DNA of 64,000 nt. Source: Kordia sp050633145 (GTDB lineage: Bacteria > Bacteroidota > Bacteroidia > Flavobacteriales > Flavobacteriaceae). The notes beneath the pieces are model-generated. The model worked only from the letters and a program-made list of their open reading frames with translations. It was not told where the DNA came from and ran no database searches. Below are positions 36,047 through 45,659 of the stretch, piece after piece. How positions within the stretch are numbered: the first letter of the stretch is position 1; each line of letters opens with the position of its first letter. The stretch lies in the NCBI RefSeq assembly GCF_050633145.1, contig NZ_JBOEFY010000025.1:1-64000 (forward strand), written 5' to 3'. The translations under genes and the position numbers were made by a program.

Positions 36047-36128
36047 GGTTGTCTAAAAAGTTTTAAAAGCACAGTTCAACATATAATTTGGTTTGACAAA
36101 ATTCTACTTTCGAGACAGCCTCTTTTTT
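36047..36128 (+). terminator. Possible long-loop terminator after the lanthipeptide gene
   Basis: ggttgtct (36047-36054) can pair with agacagcc (36113-36120), followed by T-rich bases to 36128. The loop is 58 bases long with weak internal pairing, so this is a tentative call. Confidence 0.4.
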
Positions 36129-36135
36129 CAAGTGT

Positions 36136-37377
36136 TTATTTTTTAATTAAAATAGCACGCTTCTTTTGTAGATGTTCTTTTTCTAAAGAATTTGTCACGG
36201 TTTGAAGCGCCAAATCAATATTCTCTATTGCTTTTTCTATGTTGTTTGTAGCGAACTCGTAATCGGAAAGTGTTCCGTAATACAGATAACTTCGTTGTTC
36301 CAAATCGCTGGCTTCCAATTGATCCAAATAGTATTTCGCTTTCGTAAAATCGGAGCTTTGCAAACACACAACGGCCATTGTCAATACATGAATAGGAATG
36401 GGTTGCATAGCATACAAACATTCATACCAATATAAAATTTTTGACCAATTGGTATCATCAAAATGCGCTGCACGTAAATGTTCTGCTGCAATTGCCGCTT
36501 CGTAATGATAACAAGAAAACTCAGCATCAGCAACGGCTTTATTCATCATTGTATTTGCAAGTTCTACTAATGGAAAATGCCACAAACTGCGATCTTGTTG
36601 TTTTAAATCGAGGATTTCATTTGACGAATTTATTTTTGCATCCAATCGTGCTGAATGAAAACACATCAATGCAAACAATGCATACACAGCCGATGTTCGA
36701 GTCAATTCATTTTTAAGTAACATTTTACACAAACGCATGGCTTCTCCGCATAGTTCTTTCCGAATTAAGGTTTCTTGCGTATTGGAATGAAAACCTTCGT
36801 TAAAGATTAAATACAAGACTTCCATAACGCTTTCCAAACGTTGTGGCAATGCTTTTCCTTGCGGAATATGAAATTTGATTGTTCCTTTTTGGATGGTTTT
36901 GCGAGCGCGAAACAAGCGTTTTTTTACCGTTTCTTCTTTGGTCAATAGTGCAGACGCAATTTCTTTAATGCTAAATCCAGAAACGGTTTTTAAAGCAAAG
37001 GAAATTCGGTCACGTGGATCTAAACTTGGGTGACAAGCTGTAAAAATCATGCGCAGTTGTGCATCTTCAATTTCAGCGTCTAAAAAGAGTTCGTTTACGG
37101 CAATAAAATCACGGCTTTGTTGCAGATTTGGAAGTAGATTTTTCTCTGCTTTTAACTTTCTAAAAATATCTAAGACTCGGTTTTTAGCCGCTTTTGTCAA
37201 CCAAGCTTCTGGGTTTTCAGGTTGTTGTTGTCGCCAAGCAATACTGGCTTTAATAAACGTATCTTGTACGGCATCTTCAATAATTTCAAGATGCGAAAGC
37301 CCAAAAATTCGGGTTAACACAGAGACCATTTTTCCACTATGATAGCGAAATAAATGGTCTATGAGTTTGTGTTCCAT
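36136..37377 (-). CDS. ECF42-type RNA polymerase sigma factor with DUF6596/TPR-like extension
   Basis: 413 residues. The N-terminal 170 contain sigma regions 2 and 4 (VQDTFIKASIAWRQQQPENPEAWL then FSIKEIASALLTKEETVKKRLF). The C-terminal 240 are the helical extension (GKALPQRLESVMEVLYLIFNEGF) that defines the ECF42 group. ECF42 genes are typically paired with a DGPF/YCII protein rather than an anti-sigma factor, and exactly that gene lies immediately upstream, its stop overlapping this start in TAATG. Target promoters cannot be inferred. Confidence 0.9.
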   Translation of the reverse strand: MEHKLIDHLFRYHSGKMVSVLTRIFGLSHLEIIEDAVQDTFIKASIAWRQQQPENPEAWLTKAAKNRVLDIFRKLKAEKNLLPNLQQSRDFIAVNELFLDAEIEDAQLRMIFTACHPSLDPRDRISFALKTVSGFSIKEIASALLTKEETVKKRLFRARKTIQKGTIKFHIPQGKALPQRLESVMEVLYLIFNEGFHSNTQETLIRKELCGEAMRLCKMLLKNELTRTSAVYALFALMCFHSARLDAKINSSNEILDLKQQDRSLWHFPLVELANTMMNKAVADAEFSCYHYEAAIAAEHLRAAHFDDTNWSKILYWYECLYAMQPIPIHVLTMAVVCLQSSDFTKAKYYLDQLEASDLEQRSYLYYGTLSDYEFATNNIEKAIENIDLALQTVTNSLEKEHLQKKRAILIKK

Positions 37378-37730
37378 TATTTGTGATCTTCAAAAACAGT
37401 TACTTCTCTAATTTCAACAGTTCCGCCTAAATCATAATCAGGGAAGTCTTGCGCAATTTCTTGAACGGCGTCAAAATCGTTGGCAACTACCAAATAATAA
37501 CCGCCAATAATTTCTTTTACCTCTGTAGAAGTCAAATCGGTCACGGTACGATTTTCACCAACAATGCGACGTATTTGAGGATTTAATGCATTTCCACCGC
37601 GCAAAATTCCTGCTTGTTCCATTTTATTTCCCCAAGCGAACCATTTTCCCATACGGTTTTGTAATTCTTCTGGCGAAAGCCCTAAATCAGCATAATCTGC
37701 TCCGACGAAAATCATCATAAATTCTTTCAT
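37377..37730 (-). CDS. YCII/DGPF-domain protein, partner of the ECF42 sigma factor
   Basis: 117 residues from the ATG at 37730 (MKEFMMIFVGADYADLGLSP). A YCII-family dimeric alpha+beta-barrel fold is suggested by the MKEFMMIF start, a GGNALNPQ segment and a C-terminal GGYYLVVANDFDAVQEIAQD, the classic YCII/DGPF ending. Family function is unproven, although the linkage to ECF42 sigma factors is well documented. Its TAA overlaps the sigma start by one base. Confidence 0.88.
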   Translation of the reverse strand: MKEFMMIFVGADYADLGLSPEELQNRMGKWFAWGNKMEQAGILRGGNALNPQIRRIVGENRTVTDLTSTEVKEIIGGYYLVVANDFDAVQEIAQDFPDYDLGGTVEIREVTVFEDHK

Positions 37731-37800
37731 AATAGTGTTTTTTATAAGGTTTATATGTTTAAGACGTTTTGCAAAAGACAAAAGAGGACATATTTTGTAA

Positions 37801-38301
37801 TTATTTTTTTTCTGGATTTTGAAATGCTTGTGAAACCATCCGTTTTACAACCATTCGATGAAATGGTTTGATGAGGTTCATGTATATTTTACCTTTCTTA
37901 TTGTTGTACTCAACTAATGTAGTCACTTTTATATTGTGTGAAGCTACTTTGGTATCGGAAACAATGGCTCTAAAATTTAAGTGACTGTCGTTAGCGCCTA
38001 AAATGATTTCGTTGGGAGCGATATCGTAAATCTTGAAGAATTTGATGTAACCGCCAACTTTAAAATCTTCATTATAATCTGGTGGAACACCTGTTTTCAA
38101 TCCGAAGAATTGTACAATACTATTTCTAACTTTAAACAAAAACCTAACCCATTTTGGCGTTGTGTTAAAAACTAGATTCGTAACTTCTTGAATAGAATGT
38201 TTGTGATTTGTTGTTGAAAATGTATCTGCAAAATCAACTTTTGGAAATAATTGCGTTGCTTTTTCCGAGATAAAAACGGTTTCCTCTTTTACTTTTAACA
38301 T
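37801..38301 (-). CDS. DUF2867 family protein
   Basis: 166 residues with the DUF2867 pattern: VDFADTFSTTNHKHSIQEVTNL at the start, WVRFLFKVRNSIV, then DSHLNFRAIVSDTK and a C-terminal FHRMVVKRMVSQA. The family is a START/polyketide-cyclase-like small-ligand fold without a known reaction. No signal peptide. It lies upstream of the YCII gene on the same strand but 70 bases away, so linkage is loose. Confidence 0.8.
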   Translation of the reverse strand: MLKVKEETVFISEKATQLFPKVDFADTFSTTNHKHSIQEVTNLVFNTTPKWVRFLFKVRNSIVQFFGLKTGVPPDYNEDFKVGGYIKFFKIYDIAPNEIILGANDSHLNFRAIVSDTKVASHNIKVTTLVEYNNKKGKIYMNLIKPFHRMVVKRMVSQAFQNPEKK

Positions 38302-38357
38302 TGTGAATAGGTATAAATGTCAATACTTTTTAAAGAAACCTAAAGTTACGACATTCA

Positions 38358-38918
38358 CTAGCGATTTGCATATTTTTCCAAAGCTTTTCTAAGTATTATT
38401 CCATCTTTTTTAGTTGGATTCCAAGAATAGCTAATATTGTTTACTTTGCAGTAGCGTTCAAAATCACCATACAATTTCTCGTTGGCTTTATTGTTGTTTG
38501 TTTCGCCTGGAGCAAAATCATATTTTTGTTTTAAAATCTTTTTATCTTTTAAATAATACGTTGTTTTGAAACTACGCAGTTTTCTTTTAAAAGCAACATC
38601 AATATAATTAGAACTCTTTTCAATCAATATGATAATTGAGTCGTTTTCAGAAACTACTTTTTCAATTGTTGTTGATGAACTCAGTTCTTTTGCCCATTCT
38701 AAATTTCTCAAAAGTTCTGCTCTATTTTTAACTTCAACAAAATCGTTTCTAAACGTTTCTTTATAATTCTCATCAGCCATAGAAGCCAATTTAGCCGCGT
38801 CAAAATTATTTCGTGCCTTTATAAAGGATTTAACAACTGTAAGATTTTCACTGTCGTTTGTACAAGATACCATACATACAACTGAAAAAACTAAGATTAA
38901 AACATGTTTAAAATTCAT
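38358..38918 (-). CDS. NTF2-like lipoprotein of unknown function
   Basis: A lipoprotein signal (MNFKHVLILVFSVVCMVSCT, Cys19) precedes an NTF2/SnoaL-like region (VVKSFIKARNNFDAAKLASM ... FRNDFVEVKNRAELLRNLEW), about 100 residues, then a basic C-terminal tail. These folds usually bind small ligands or act as assembly platforms. No catalytic residues are visible. Gene stands between DUF2867 and the SGNH hydrolase on the same strand. Confidence 0.68.
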   Translation of the reverse strand: MNFKHVLILVFSVVCMVSCTNDSENLTVVKSFIKARNNFDAAKLASMADENYKETFRNDFVEVKNRAELLRNLEWAKELSSSTTIEKVVSENDSIIILIEKSSNYIDVAFKRKLRSFKTTYYLKDKKILKQKYDFAPGETNNNKANEKLYGDFERYCKVNNISYSWNPTKKDGIILRKALEKYANR

Positions 38919-38963
38919 TATACTCTCTTTTTAAAAAATTTGCTTAAAGATACTTTTCTTTTA

Positions 38964-39737
38964 TTACGAATGGCATATTTTTTCTTCTAAAATATAACCA
39001 GCCACATCTTTTGCCCAAACTTGATACGCTAATTCTGACGGATGTACACCATCGCTAAAAAAATCTTCGGGAGCCGCATCAAGATTCATTCTGTCAACTA
39101 AATCATGATATTCTAAACCTTTGGCTCTGTAATATACGTTTTCGTAATCTTTAACGACTTTCTCTAGTTCTTTTCCTAGATGTAATACCAAGTTTCCAAT
39201 GATAAACTTAAATGCGCCTGTAAATGGTGTAAACTCTTTAATTGGCGGCATGTTGGCAAATACAATTGGAGTTTTTGGATAACTAAAACGAATATTGTCT
39301 AGTAAAGCACGAATATCTTTGTTCCATCGTTTTGGAGAACTGAGTTTAAAAGTATCGTTTCCGCCGAGTCCAATTACGATTAAATCTACCGATTCATCTT
39401 TAATTTGTGGAATGATTTTTTGGAGGACACATTGTACTGTATATCCACTTTTTGCATACACTTTCCATGAAATATTTGTCGAAATTTCTTTAGATAATTC
39501 TTTTGCTAATGTTCCTGTAAATCCAGATTCATTCGTACTTGCGCCAACGCCAGCAATGGTACTTTCGCCAATGGTAATCAACTGAAATAACTGTTCACTA
39601 TTTACTTTACTGATACCTTCAATATCAGTTGCTTCAGGCAATTTAGGTAAATTTCTTTCTATTTTTCTTCCTTGAAAGTAGAGTAGTGGCAAAAGCGGAA
39701 TAGAAACTATCGCGCCAAGCGTATATTTAAGATTCAT
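38964..39737 (-). CDS. SGNH/GDSL hydrolase, translationally coupled to the CHAT gene
   Basis: 257 residues from the ATG at 39737, chosen because it overlaps the CHAT stop in ATGA; the longer frame to 39776 would read 43 bases into that gene. A membrane-anchoring N-terminal helix (YTLGAIVSIPLLPLLYF) is followed by block I LITIGESTIAGVGAS (GES in place of GDS, with the nucleophilic Ser), block III VIGLGGNDTF and block V DGVHPS with the catalytic Asp-x-x-His. Probably an esterase or deacylase at the membrane. The coupling implies a role linked to the CHAT protein. Confidence 0.85.
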   Translation of the reverse strand: MNLKYTLGAIVSIPLLPLLYFQGRKIERNLPKLPEATDIEGISKVNSEQLFQLITIGESTIAGVGASTNESGFTGTLAKELSKEISTNISWKVYAKSGYTVQCVLQKIIPQIKDESVDLIVIGLGGNDTFKLSSPKRWNKDIRALLDNIRFSYPKTPIVFANMPPIKEFTPFTGAFKFIIGNLVLHLGKELEKVVKDYENVYYRAKGLEYHDLVDRMNLDAAPEDFFSDGVHPSELAYQVWAKDVAGYILEEKICHS

Positions 39738-42541
39738 GGTAATTTGGTCATTTTGCGTCGTTTGTAAAGTATCCAAAACACGAAAAGTACTAAAATAATT
39801 GCAAATATGTAATAGTAATACATATTTGATGTTTCTGGAAATACAATAGGACTAATGTCTCCCGAGATAACAAAGCCTGCCCAATAATACGGATGCCTAA
39901 AGTTTTCATCATCCGTTTGTGCAATGTACATTTCTTTAGCACGTTGTAATGCCGTTGCTTTGTCCATGCCCGTTTTTAAATTTTCATAAAACAAGCCCAT
40001 AATGATTGCTGTTGTTTTATCGGAAATTTTCCACAAACTCATCACGGTACTTTTGGCACCTGCATAATTAAATGCATTGGCTATACTTTGCAATCCTTTT
40101 CCGTTTTCGTTTGTTCCTCCTCCAGATTCGCAAGAACTCAATGTAACCAAATCGGCAGGAAAACTCATGTCATAGAGCGATTTTGCTTTTAAAATATAAT
40201 CAGATGGTGACTGATTGCCCTCAGCATAAAAAATAATTTTACTCTGCAATGGAAGCTCAAAATCTACTTCCGAATGTGTGGTTAAATGAATGATATCATA
40301 TGTATGCGACGTTTCAATAAATGTTTGTTTCAGTGCTAATTCACCAGTTTTCATAGTGGCACTTGTCAAACTTTCAATAGTTGTTGCTTCTTCATAACTA
40401 CTTGGCAACGGTATTGCATGTTTTGATTCTTCATTCTTAACAAAAAGCGGCGCAAATACAATCGTTTTAGCAACCTTTTTTTGTGGATTGTAGATGTTTT
40501 GACGCAAATTATTGAGTCGCACAAACGGTTTTTTATACGCTACACATTCGCGAAATACATCAAAAGGAATCAAATTTAAAGCTCCATCTAAAAGTAAAAC
40601 AGTTGGTTTTTCAGAATCGATATATTTTTCTAGAATCACCTTATAAAGCGCGTTATTATATTCTTTATAAGAATCTCCTACATTAAGTGAAACGAATCCA
40701 AGGTACATAGTGAGTGTGTTTCTAAGTGTCTGATCCAATAGAATTTTATCAAACTTCAAGTTGCCTGCATTATAATTAAATATAAAAATATAGTCGTTGG
40801 TAACCGTGTATGAAATACAGTTATAGCCTTTTAATTGTGTAGAAACGACTTCTTCTATTGCGACTTCGTCAGTATATTTTAACGCATAGTATTTTGGGTA
40901 TTTCTCGCGAATTTTAGCTTTAAGCGCATTGAACTCCTTTTGAATACTTTCATTTTCTTTTGTGAAAATTGTCGCGTCTATTTGTGCTTGTAAAGAAGCT
41001 TCTTTTTTGCGAATCTCAATAGGAATATTATCAAATAATTTCTTTTCAGACGTGCGTTTGAGTTCGTTTAGTATAAAAACATTTTTACTTTCATCACTAA
41101 TAGTCAATGCATCAAAAAACAGTTTTTTGTCCTTTGTTTCGGTCCATTTTTGATGGAAAGCAAGTAATAAGTCATTATAAAACTGATTAAACTCTGCGGG
41201 TTTTATAAACTCATCTTCATCACTTCTAGCGCCAAGTGTTTTTAAATTGGCGTGTGCTTCTTTAAATGTATGCAATGCAATTTTTAAATACTTTTCGTTA
41301 TTCGTTTTTTGATAAACTGCAAAACTAGTTTTAGCTTTAAATAGTAATCGTGTATATAGAAAATCTTTAAAACGTGCATTTTTAAAAGAAACTTCCTTAA
41401 AAAAGTCGTTTGTTTGTGATGCTTCTGACACATGTAAATTGAGTGCCTTTTGTATATTTTCCTGCCATTGCTCGTCATGATTAGGTTCAAATGCGCTTAA
41501 ATTGTAATGTGCTTTTGCCAAACGTAAAAAATCACCTGATCGATAACCAACAGTAGCATTTTCATAAGTAGGCTCGATCTGTAAGTTTTCTATAAAGGAA
41601 ATCACTTTATGGTTCATTCCTATTTCTAAGAAAAGATCACTTTTTATTTGTGTGAAATACCACTGTGAAAAATGTTCTTTATAACCAGATTCATCAATTA
41701 TTTTTTGAAGATCGTTTACAGCTTTAAAAGCTACTTTATAATCTTTAGTTTTTGTATAGAATTCAATTTTAGCACGGTAAAAATCGAACGTAGTAAAGAT
41801 ATCTTTTTCGTCTACTAAATCTTCCGATTCAATATGATCTAATTGGTCTCTCGCTTTTGTGTTATAATCAGCCAGTACATAGGTTGTAAACAATTCCATT
41901 TCGGCGTTAAATACATTGTAATTGTTTCGTCTTGCATAACCGACGGCTAATTTGGCAGACTCTTCCGCAGCTTTATAATTAAATAATTCTTGTTCGTTAA
42001 TTGTTAGTGCGTGTAGCGTATGTGAATATGCAGCTTTATAAGCTTCTGTATGTTGGTTTTCTATTTTTACAAGATGCATGAATGCCTTTTCAGCGAAAGA
42101 CTTTGCTGCTGCATAATTTCCAGCAGCGTAGCTAACACCTTGTAGTTTATTATAATATTCAGCAATTTCTAAAGTTTCTTTAGAAATGCGTTCAATCAAA
42201 GGAATTCCAGCTTTTAAAAAGCGTTCAATACTATCATTTTCAATATAAGTAGCTTGTAAAGCAGTTGCAATATTGATGCGAGATTTAAGTGAACGCTTAA
42301 TGTTTGCTTGCTGTTGATATAAACTATCTGCTTTTAAAAATGTGTGTACAGACGCATTGAATTCTCGTTTGTAATAGAATTGTCGTCCAGCTTCAAAGAG
42401 TGAATCTGCTGTTTTTTTAGCTTCTTCAGTTACAATAACTTTTGTTTTTTCTTGCGATTGTTTTTTACAAGAAATAACAGTGCCAAAACAACAGATAAGT
42501 GTTGTTATTACTATTACCAATTTTGATCGAAGAAAAGTCAT
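39734..42541 (-). CDS. TPR-CHAT lipoprotein with C-terminal membrane anchor
   Basis: From the ATG at 42541 the product has 935 residues. A lipobox Cys follows MTFLRSKLVIVITTLICC ... VISCKK. Residues about 40-560 are TPR-like helical repeats. The CHAT caspase-like domain occupies roughly 620-890 with the catalytic pair in IIHLTTHSEVD (His) and LVTLSSCESGGG (Cys). A final helix (YYYYIFAIILVLFVFWILYK) anchors the C-terminus. CHAT proteins are caspase-fold proteases, some in gasdermin or CRISPR-linked immunity, but envelope TPR-CHAT lipoproteins are common in Bacteroidota with unknown substrates. The downstream SGNH hydrolase overlaps in ATGA. Confidence 0.88.
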   Translation of the reverse strand: MTFLRSKLVIVITTLICCFGTVISCKKQSQEKTKVIVTEEAKKTADSLFEAGRQFYYKREFNASVHTFLKADSLYQQQANIKRSLKSRINIATALQATYIENDSIERFLKAGIPLIERISKETLEIAEYYNKLQGVSYAAGNYAAAKSFAEKAFMHLVKIENQHTEAYKAAYSHTLHALTINEQELFNYKAAEESAKLAVGYARRNNYNVFNAEMELFTTYVLADYNTKARDQLDHIESEDLVDEKDIFTTFDFYRAKIEFYTKTKDYKVAFKAVNDLQKIIDESGYKEHFSQWYFTQIKSDLFLEIGMNHKVISFIENLQIEPTYENATVGYRSGDFLRLAKAHYNLSAFEPNHDEQWQENIQKALNLHVSEASQTNDFFKEVSFKNARFKDFLYTRLLFKAKTSFAVYQKTNNEKYLKIALHTFKEAHANLKTLGARSDEDEFIKPAEFNQFYNDLLLAFHQKWTETKDKKLFFDALTISDESKNVFILNELKRTSEKKLFDNIPIEIRKKEASLQAQIDATIFTKENESIQKEFNALKAKIREKYPKYYALKYTDEVAIEEVVSTQLKGYNCISYTVTNDYIFIFNYNAGNLKFDKILLDQTLRNTLTMYLGFVSLNVGDSYKEYNNALYKVILEKYIDSEKPTVLLLDGALNLIPFDVFRECVAYKKPFVRLNNLRQNIYNPQKKVAKTIVFAPLFVKNEESKHAIPLPSSYEEATTIESLTSATMKTGELALKQTFIETSHTYDIIHLTTHSEVDFELPLQSKIIFYAEGNQSPSDYILKAKSLYDMSFPADLVTLSSCESGGGTNENGKGLQSIANAFNYAGAKSTVMSLWKISDKTTAIIMGLFYENLKTGMDKATALQRAKEMYIAQTDDENFRHPYYWAGFVISGDISPIVFPETSNMYYYYIFAIILVLFVFWILYKRRKMTKLP

Positions 42542-42620
42542 AAAAAAAGCTTCTTTCCCCAAATATATAAGATTTTATGTTGGAATTGAATATTTAGATT
42601 CTATTTGAATAAGCTATTAA

Positions 42621-42652
42621 TTGTAAAAATGTTTAATCATTTTGTATATTTG
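42621..42652 (+). promoter_or_regulatory. Promoter of the DUF2256-photolyase operon
   Basis: TTG at 42621-42623, a 21-base spacer, and TATATTTG at 42645-42652 match the Bacteroidota -33/-7 pattern, 17 bases before the DUF2256 start. Confidence 0.6.
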
Positions 42653-42669
42653 TTAAACAAAATTAAAAA

Positions 42670-42804
42670 ATGAAGAAAGCTCACCTTCCGTCAAAAGTTT
42701 GTAAAATTTGTCAACGACCTTTTAATTGGCGTAAAAAGTGGGAACGTGTTTGGGACGAGGTTCAATATTGTAGTGAGCGCTGTCGCAGAAATAAAAATAA
42801 ATAG
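42670..42804 (+). CDS. DUF2256 zinc-ribbon microprotein (44 aa)
   Basis: Too short for ordinary ORF filters, but clearly coding: 44 residues, MKKAHLPSKVCKICQRPFNW then RKKWERVWDEVQYCSERCRR. Two Cys pairs (C-x-x-C and C-x-x-x-C) give a zinc-binding knuckle, and the spacing is that of DUF2256, whose genes are typically found beside cryptochrome/photolyase genes. The stop is three bases before the DASH-type cryptochrome start, so it leads the operon. It may assist photolyase function or DNA binding. Function unproven. Confidence 0.85.
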   Translation: MKKAHLPSKVCKICQRPFNWRKKWERVWDEVQYCSERCRRNKNK

Positions 42805-42807
42805 AAT

Positions 42808-44106
42808 ATGACTAAAACAGGATTGGTTTGGTTTCGAAATGATCTGCGCATTCACGATCAAATCTCTCTGGTAAAAGCTGCCAAAGAAAACAGTTTTGTA
42901 ATGGCAGTATACTGTTTTGATCCGCGTCATTTTGAAAAAGATTGTTTCGGATTTATCAAAACAGAAAAATATAGAGCGCAGTTTTTAATTGAAACAATTT
43001 CAACTTTGCAACAAGAGCTGGATGAACTTAATATTCCACTATTTGTACATATTGATTTGCCCGAGAAAATAGTTGCTGAATACGTAAAGATTCACAATAT
43101 AACTTCTGTGTATTTGCAAAAAGAATGGACTTCCGAAGAAGTGAAAGTTTCAAACACCGTTAAACAGAGAATTGCAGATACTGTGAATTGGATTGAAACT
43201 TACGATCAGTTTTTGTTTCATCCTGAGGACATTCCGATGACAATCGATAAAATTCCTCAAGTATTTACGGTATTTAGAAAGAAATGTGAAAAGTACGCAA
43301 GCATTCGAAAATTGGAAACTATTTCTAAAATGCCAGAGAAAAACCGTGTGACACATCTGACGAAAGTCCCAACATTACAAGATTTAGGTTTGCCAAGTTT
43401 ACAACAAGATACACGAACAGCATTTCCGTTTAAAGGTGGCGAAAAATCAGGATTGCAACGTTTACAAGACTATGCTTGGAACACACAAAAACTATCATAC
43501 TATAAAAAAACACGCAACGGATTAGTAGGAACAGATTACAGTTCTAAATTTTCAGCTTGGTTGGCAAACGGAAGTTTATCACCACGAATGATTTACCATG
43601 AAGTCAAAAAATATGAATCAGAGATTATTAAAAATCAATCTACGTATTGGATGATTTTTGAATTGATTTGGCGCGACTTTTTTAAATATATTTCCCTAAA
43701 ACACGGCAGCAATATTTTTAAACTAGAAGGAATTTTACACCAAACCTACGATTGGAATACGGATGAAACTATAATTCAACAATGGATTGATGGTAAAACT
43801 GCTCAACCTTTTGTAAACGCAAATATGCTAGAACTGAAACATACAGGTTGGATGAGCAATCGCGGTCGCCAAAATGTAGCTTCATATTTTGCCAAAACAT
43901 TACAACTTGATTGGCGAATTGGTGCCGCATATTTTGAATCGTTGTTGATAGATTATGATGTACATAGTAATTATGGTAATTGGTTGTATGTTTCGGGAGT
44001 AGGAAATGATCCTCGCAATCGAACTTTTAATGTACAACTCCAGGCAAAACGTTATGACGTGAATAATAAATTCCAAAATCTTTGGTTACAAACTAGTTTA
44101 TTTTAA
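42808..44106 (+). CDS. Cryptochrome DASH-type photolyase family protein
   Basis: 432 residues. The alpha/beta antenna domain opens TKTGLVWFRNDLRIHDQISL and the FAD domain carries GLVGTDYSSKFSAWLANGSL, TYWMIFELIWRDFFKYISLK and NGWMSNRGRQ-type TGWMSNRGRQNVASYFAKTL, ending DVHSNYGNWLYVSGVGNDPR. This is the arrangement of cryptochrome-DASH, which repairs pyrimidine dimers in single-stranded or looped DNA using blue light and may signal. It starts three bases after DUF2256 and abuts the next photolyase gene. Confidence 0.92.
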   Translation: MTKTGLVWFRNDLRIHDQISLVKAAKENSFVMAVYCFDPRHFEKDCFGFIKTEKYRAQFLIETISTLQQELDELNIPLFVHIDLPEKIVAEYVKIHNITSVYLQKEWTSEEVKVSNTVKQRIADTVNWIETYDQFLFHPEDIPMTIDKIPQVFTVFRKKCEKYASIRKLETISKMPEKNRVTHLTKVPTLQDLGLPSLQQDTRTAFPFKGGEKSGLQRLQDYAWNTQKLSYYKKTRNGLVGTDYSSKFSAWLANGSLSPRMIYHEVKKYESEIIKNQSTYWMIFELIWRDFFKYISLKHGSNIFKLEGILHQTYDWNTDETIIQQWIDGKTAQPFVNANMLELKHTGWMSNRGRQNVASYFAKTLQLDWRIGAAYFESLLIDYDVHSNYGNWLYVSGVGNDPRNRTFNVQLQAKRYDVNNKFQNLWLQTSLF

Positions 44107-45642
44107 ATGAAGATAGCACGATTAGTATTAGGCGATCAACTGAATTATCAGCATTCTTGGTATGATGATACAAATGATGATGTGGTTTATTTTATGGCGG
44201 AAATGCGTCAAGAAACGGATTATGTAAAACACCATATTCAGAAAGTTGTGGCGTTTTTTAAAAGTATGCGTTCGTTTGCGGTTTGGTTAAAGAATGAAGG
44301 ATGTGAAGTTGTGTATTATCAATTAGATGATGAAAGAAATCAACAAGATTTAGTTTCTAATTTGAAGCAACTAATTAAAGAACATAGTATAGAAAAGTTT
44401 GAATATCAATTGCCTGATGAATATCGTTTGGATGAACAGTTGAAAAATTTTTGTAACGAATTAGAGATTGAAACAGAAGCTTTTGATTCTGAACATTTTT
44501 TGACTTCACGAACTGATTTTACCGATTTTTTTGAAGGGAAAAAGCAATTAGTGATGGAATATTTTTATCGCAATATGCGGAAGAAGTATGATATTATGAT
44601 GTTGACAGCAAAAGATCCTGAAGGCGGAAAGTGGAATTTTGATCACAGCAACCGTAAAAAGTGGAAAGGTTCGCCAGCAATTCCTGAAGAAAAGCAAATG
44701 AAAAATGATGTTTCAAACATTTGCAAAATGATTTCTAATGCAGCAGTAAAAACGATTGGAAATATTGATATAGATAATTTTCATTGGCCAACAAATCGTA
44801 AAGCTAGTTTAGATGTATTAAATTATTTCTGTGAAAATTTATTAGTTCATTTCGGCGATTATCAAGATGCGATGCATACGGAAGAACATTTTTTGTTTCA
44901 TAGTCGTTTGTCATTTGCGATGAATTCAAAAATGTTGCATCCAAAGGAAGTGATTGAAACTGTAGTTTCGTATTGGAGAAATCATAAAGATGTTATTGAT
45001 ATTTCGCAAGTAGAAGGTTTTGTGCGACAAATTTTAGGTTGGCGTGAATATATGCGCGGAATGTATTGGAAAGAAATGCCAAATTATAGAACTTTGAATA
45101 AATTAAACAATACAAATTCGCTTCCTGATTTTTTCTGGACAGGAAATACGAAAATGAATTGTTTGAAACATGCCATTTCACAGAGCTTAGACAAAGCTTA
45201 TGCGCATCATATTCAACGATTGATGATTACTGGGAATTTTGCCCTGCTCACGCAAATGCATCCCGACGAAGTTGATGAATGGTATTTAGGCATTTATATT
45301 GATGCGATTGAATGGGTTGAAATTACAAATACACGAGGAATGAGTCAATTTGCCGATGGCGGATTGGTAGCTACGAAACCGTATGTTTCTAGCGGAAGTT
45401 ACATTCATAAAATGAGCAATTATTGTAAAGATTGCGTCTATAAAGTATCTAAGAAAGAAACCGAAGATGCATGTCCGTTCAATTCATTATATTGGAATTT
45501 TTTAGATGAAAAGCGTGAATATTTTAAAGGAAATCAGCGCATGTCAATGATGATGAATTTGTTGAATAAAATGGATAAAACAAAGTTAGAAGCTCTAAAA
45601 AGTAGAGCACGGGCAGTTATTGCGAATCCAGACAATTATTAA
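44107..45642 (+). CDS. FeS-type bacterial photolyase (FeS-BCP/PhrB-like, probable (6-4) photolyase)
   Basis: 511 residues starting right after the DASH gene stop. The N-terminal antenna domain reads IARLVLGDQLNYQHSWYD, the FeS-BCP hallmark. The FAD region includes QVEGFVRQILGWREYMRGMY and an ITNTRGMSQFADGG turn. The C-terminal cysteines are in MNCLKHAIS and YCKDCVYKVSKKETEDACPF, four in total as expected for the [4Fe-4S] cluster of PhrB-type enzymes. Family members repair (6-4) photoproducts. The operon thus pairs two photolyases of different classes. Confidence 0.9.
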   Translation: MKIARLVLGDQLNYQHSWYDDTNDDVVYFMAEMRQETDYVKHHIQKVVAFFKSMRSFAVWLKNEGCEVVYYQLDDERNQQDLVSNLKQLIKEHSIEKFEYQLPDEYRLDEQLKNFCNELEIETEAFDSEHFLTSRTDFTDFFEGKKQLVMEYFYRNMRKKYDIMMLTAKDPEGGKWNFDHSNRKKWKGSPAIPEEKQMKNDVSNICKMISNAAVKTIGNIDIDNFHWPTNRKASLDVLNYFCENLLVHFGDYQDAMHTEEHFLFHSRLSFAMNSKMLHPKEVIETVVSYWRNHKDVIDISQVEGFVRQILGWREYMRGMYWKEMPNYRTLNKLNNTNSLPDFFWTGNTKMNCLKHAISQSLDKAYAHHIQRLMITGNFALLTQMHPDEVDEWYLGIYIDAIEWVEITNTRGMSQFADGGLVATKPYVSSGSYIHKMSNYCKDCVYKVSKKETEDACPFNSLYWNFLDEKREYFKGNQRMSMMMNLLNKMDKTKLEALKSRARAVIANPDNY

Positions 45643-45659
45643 AAGAAAAACTTGAAGTT

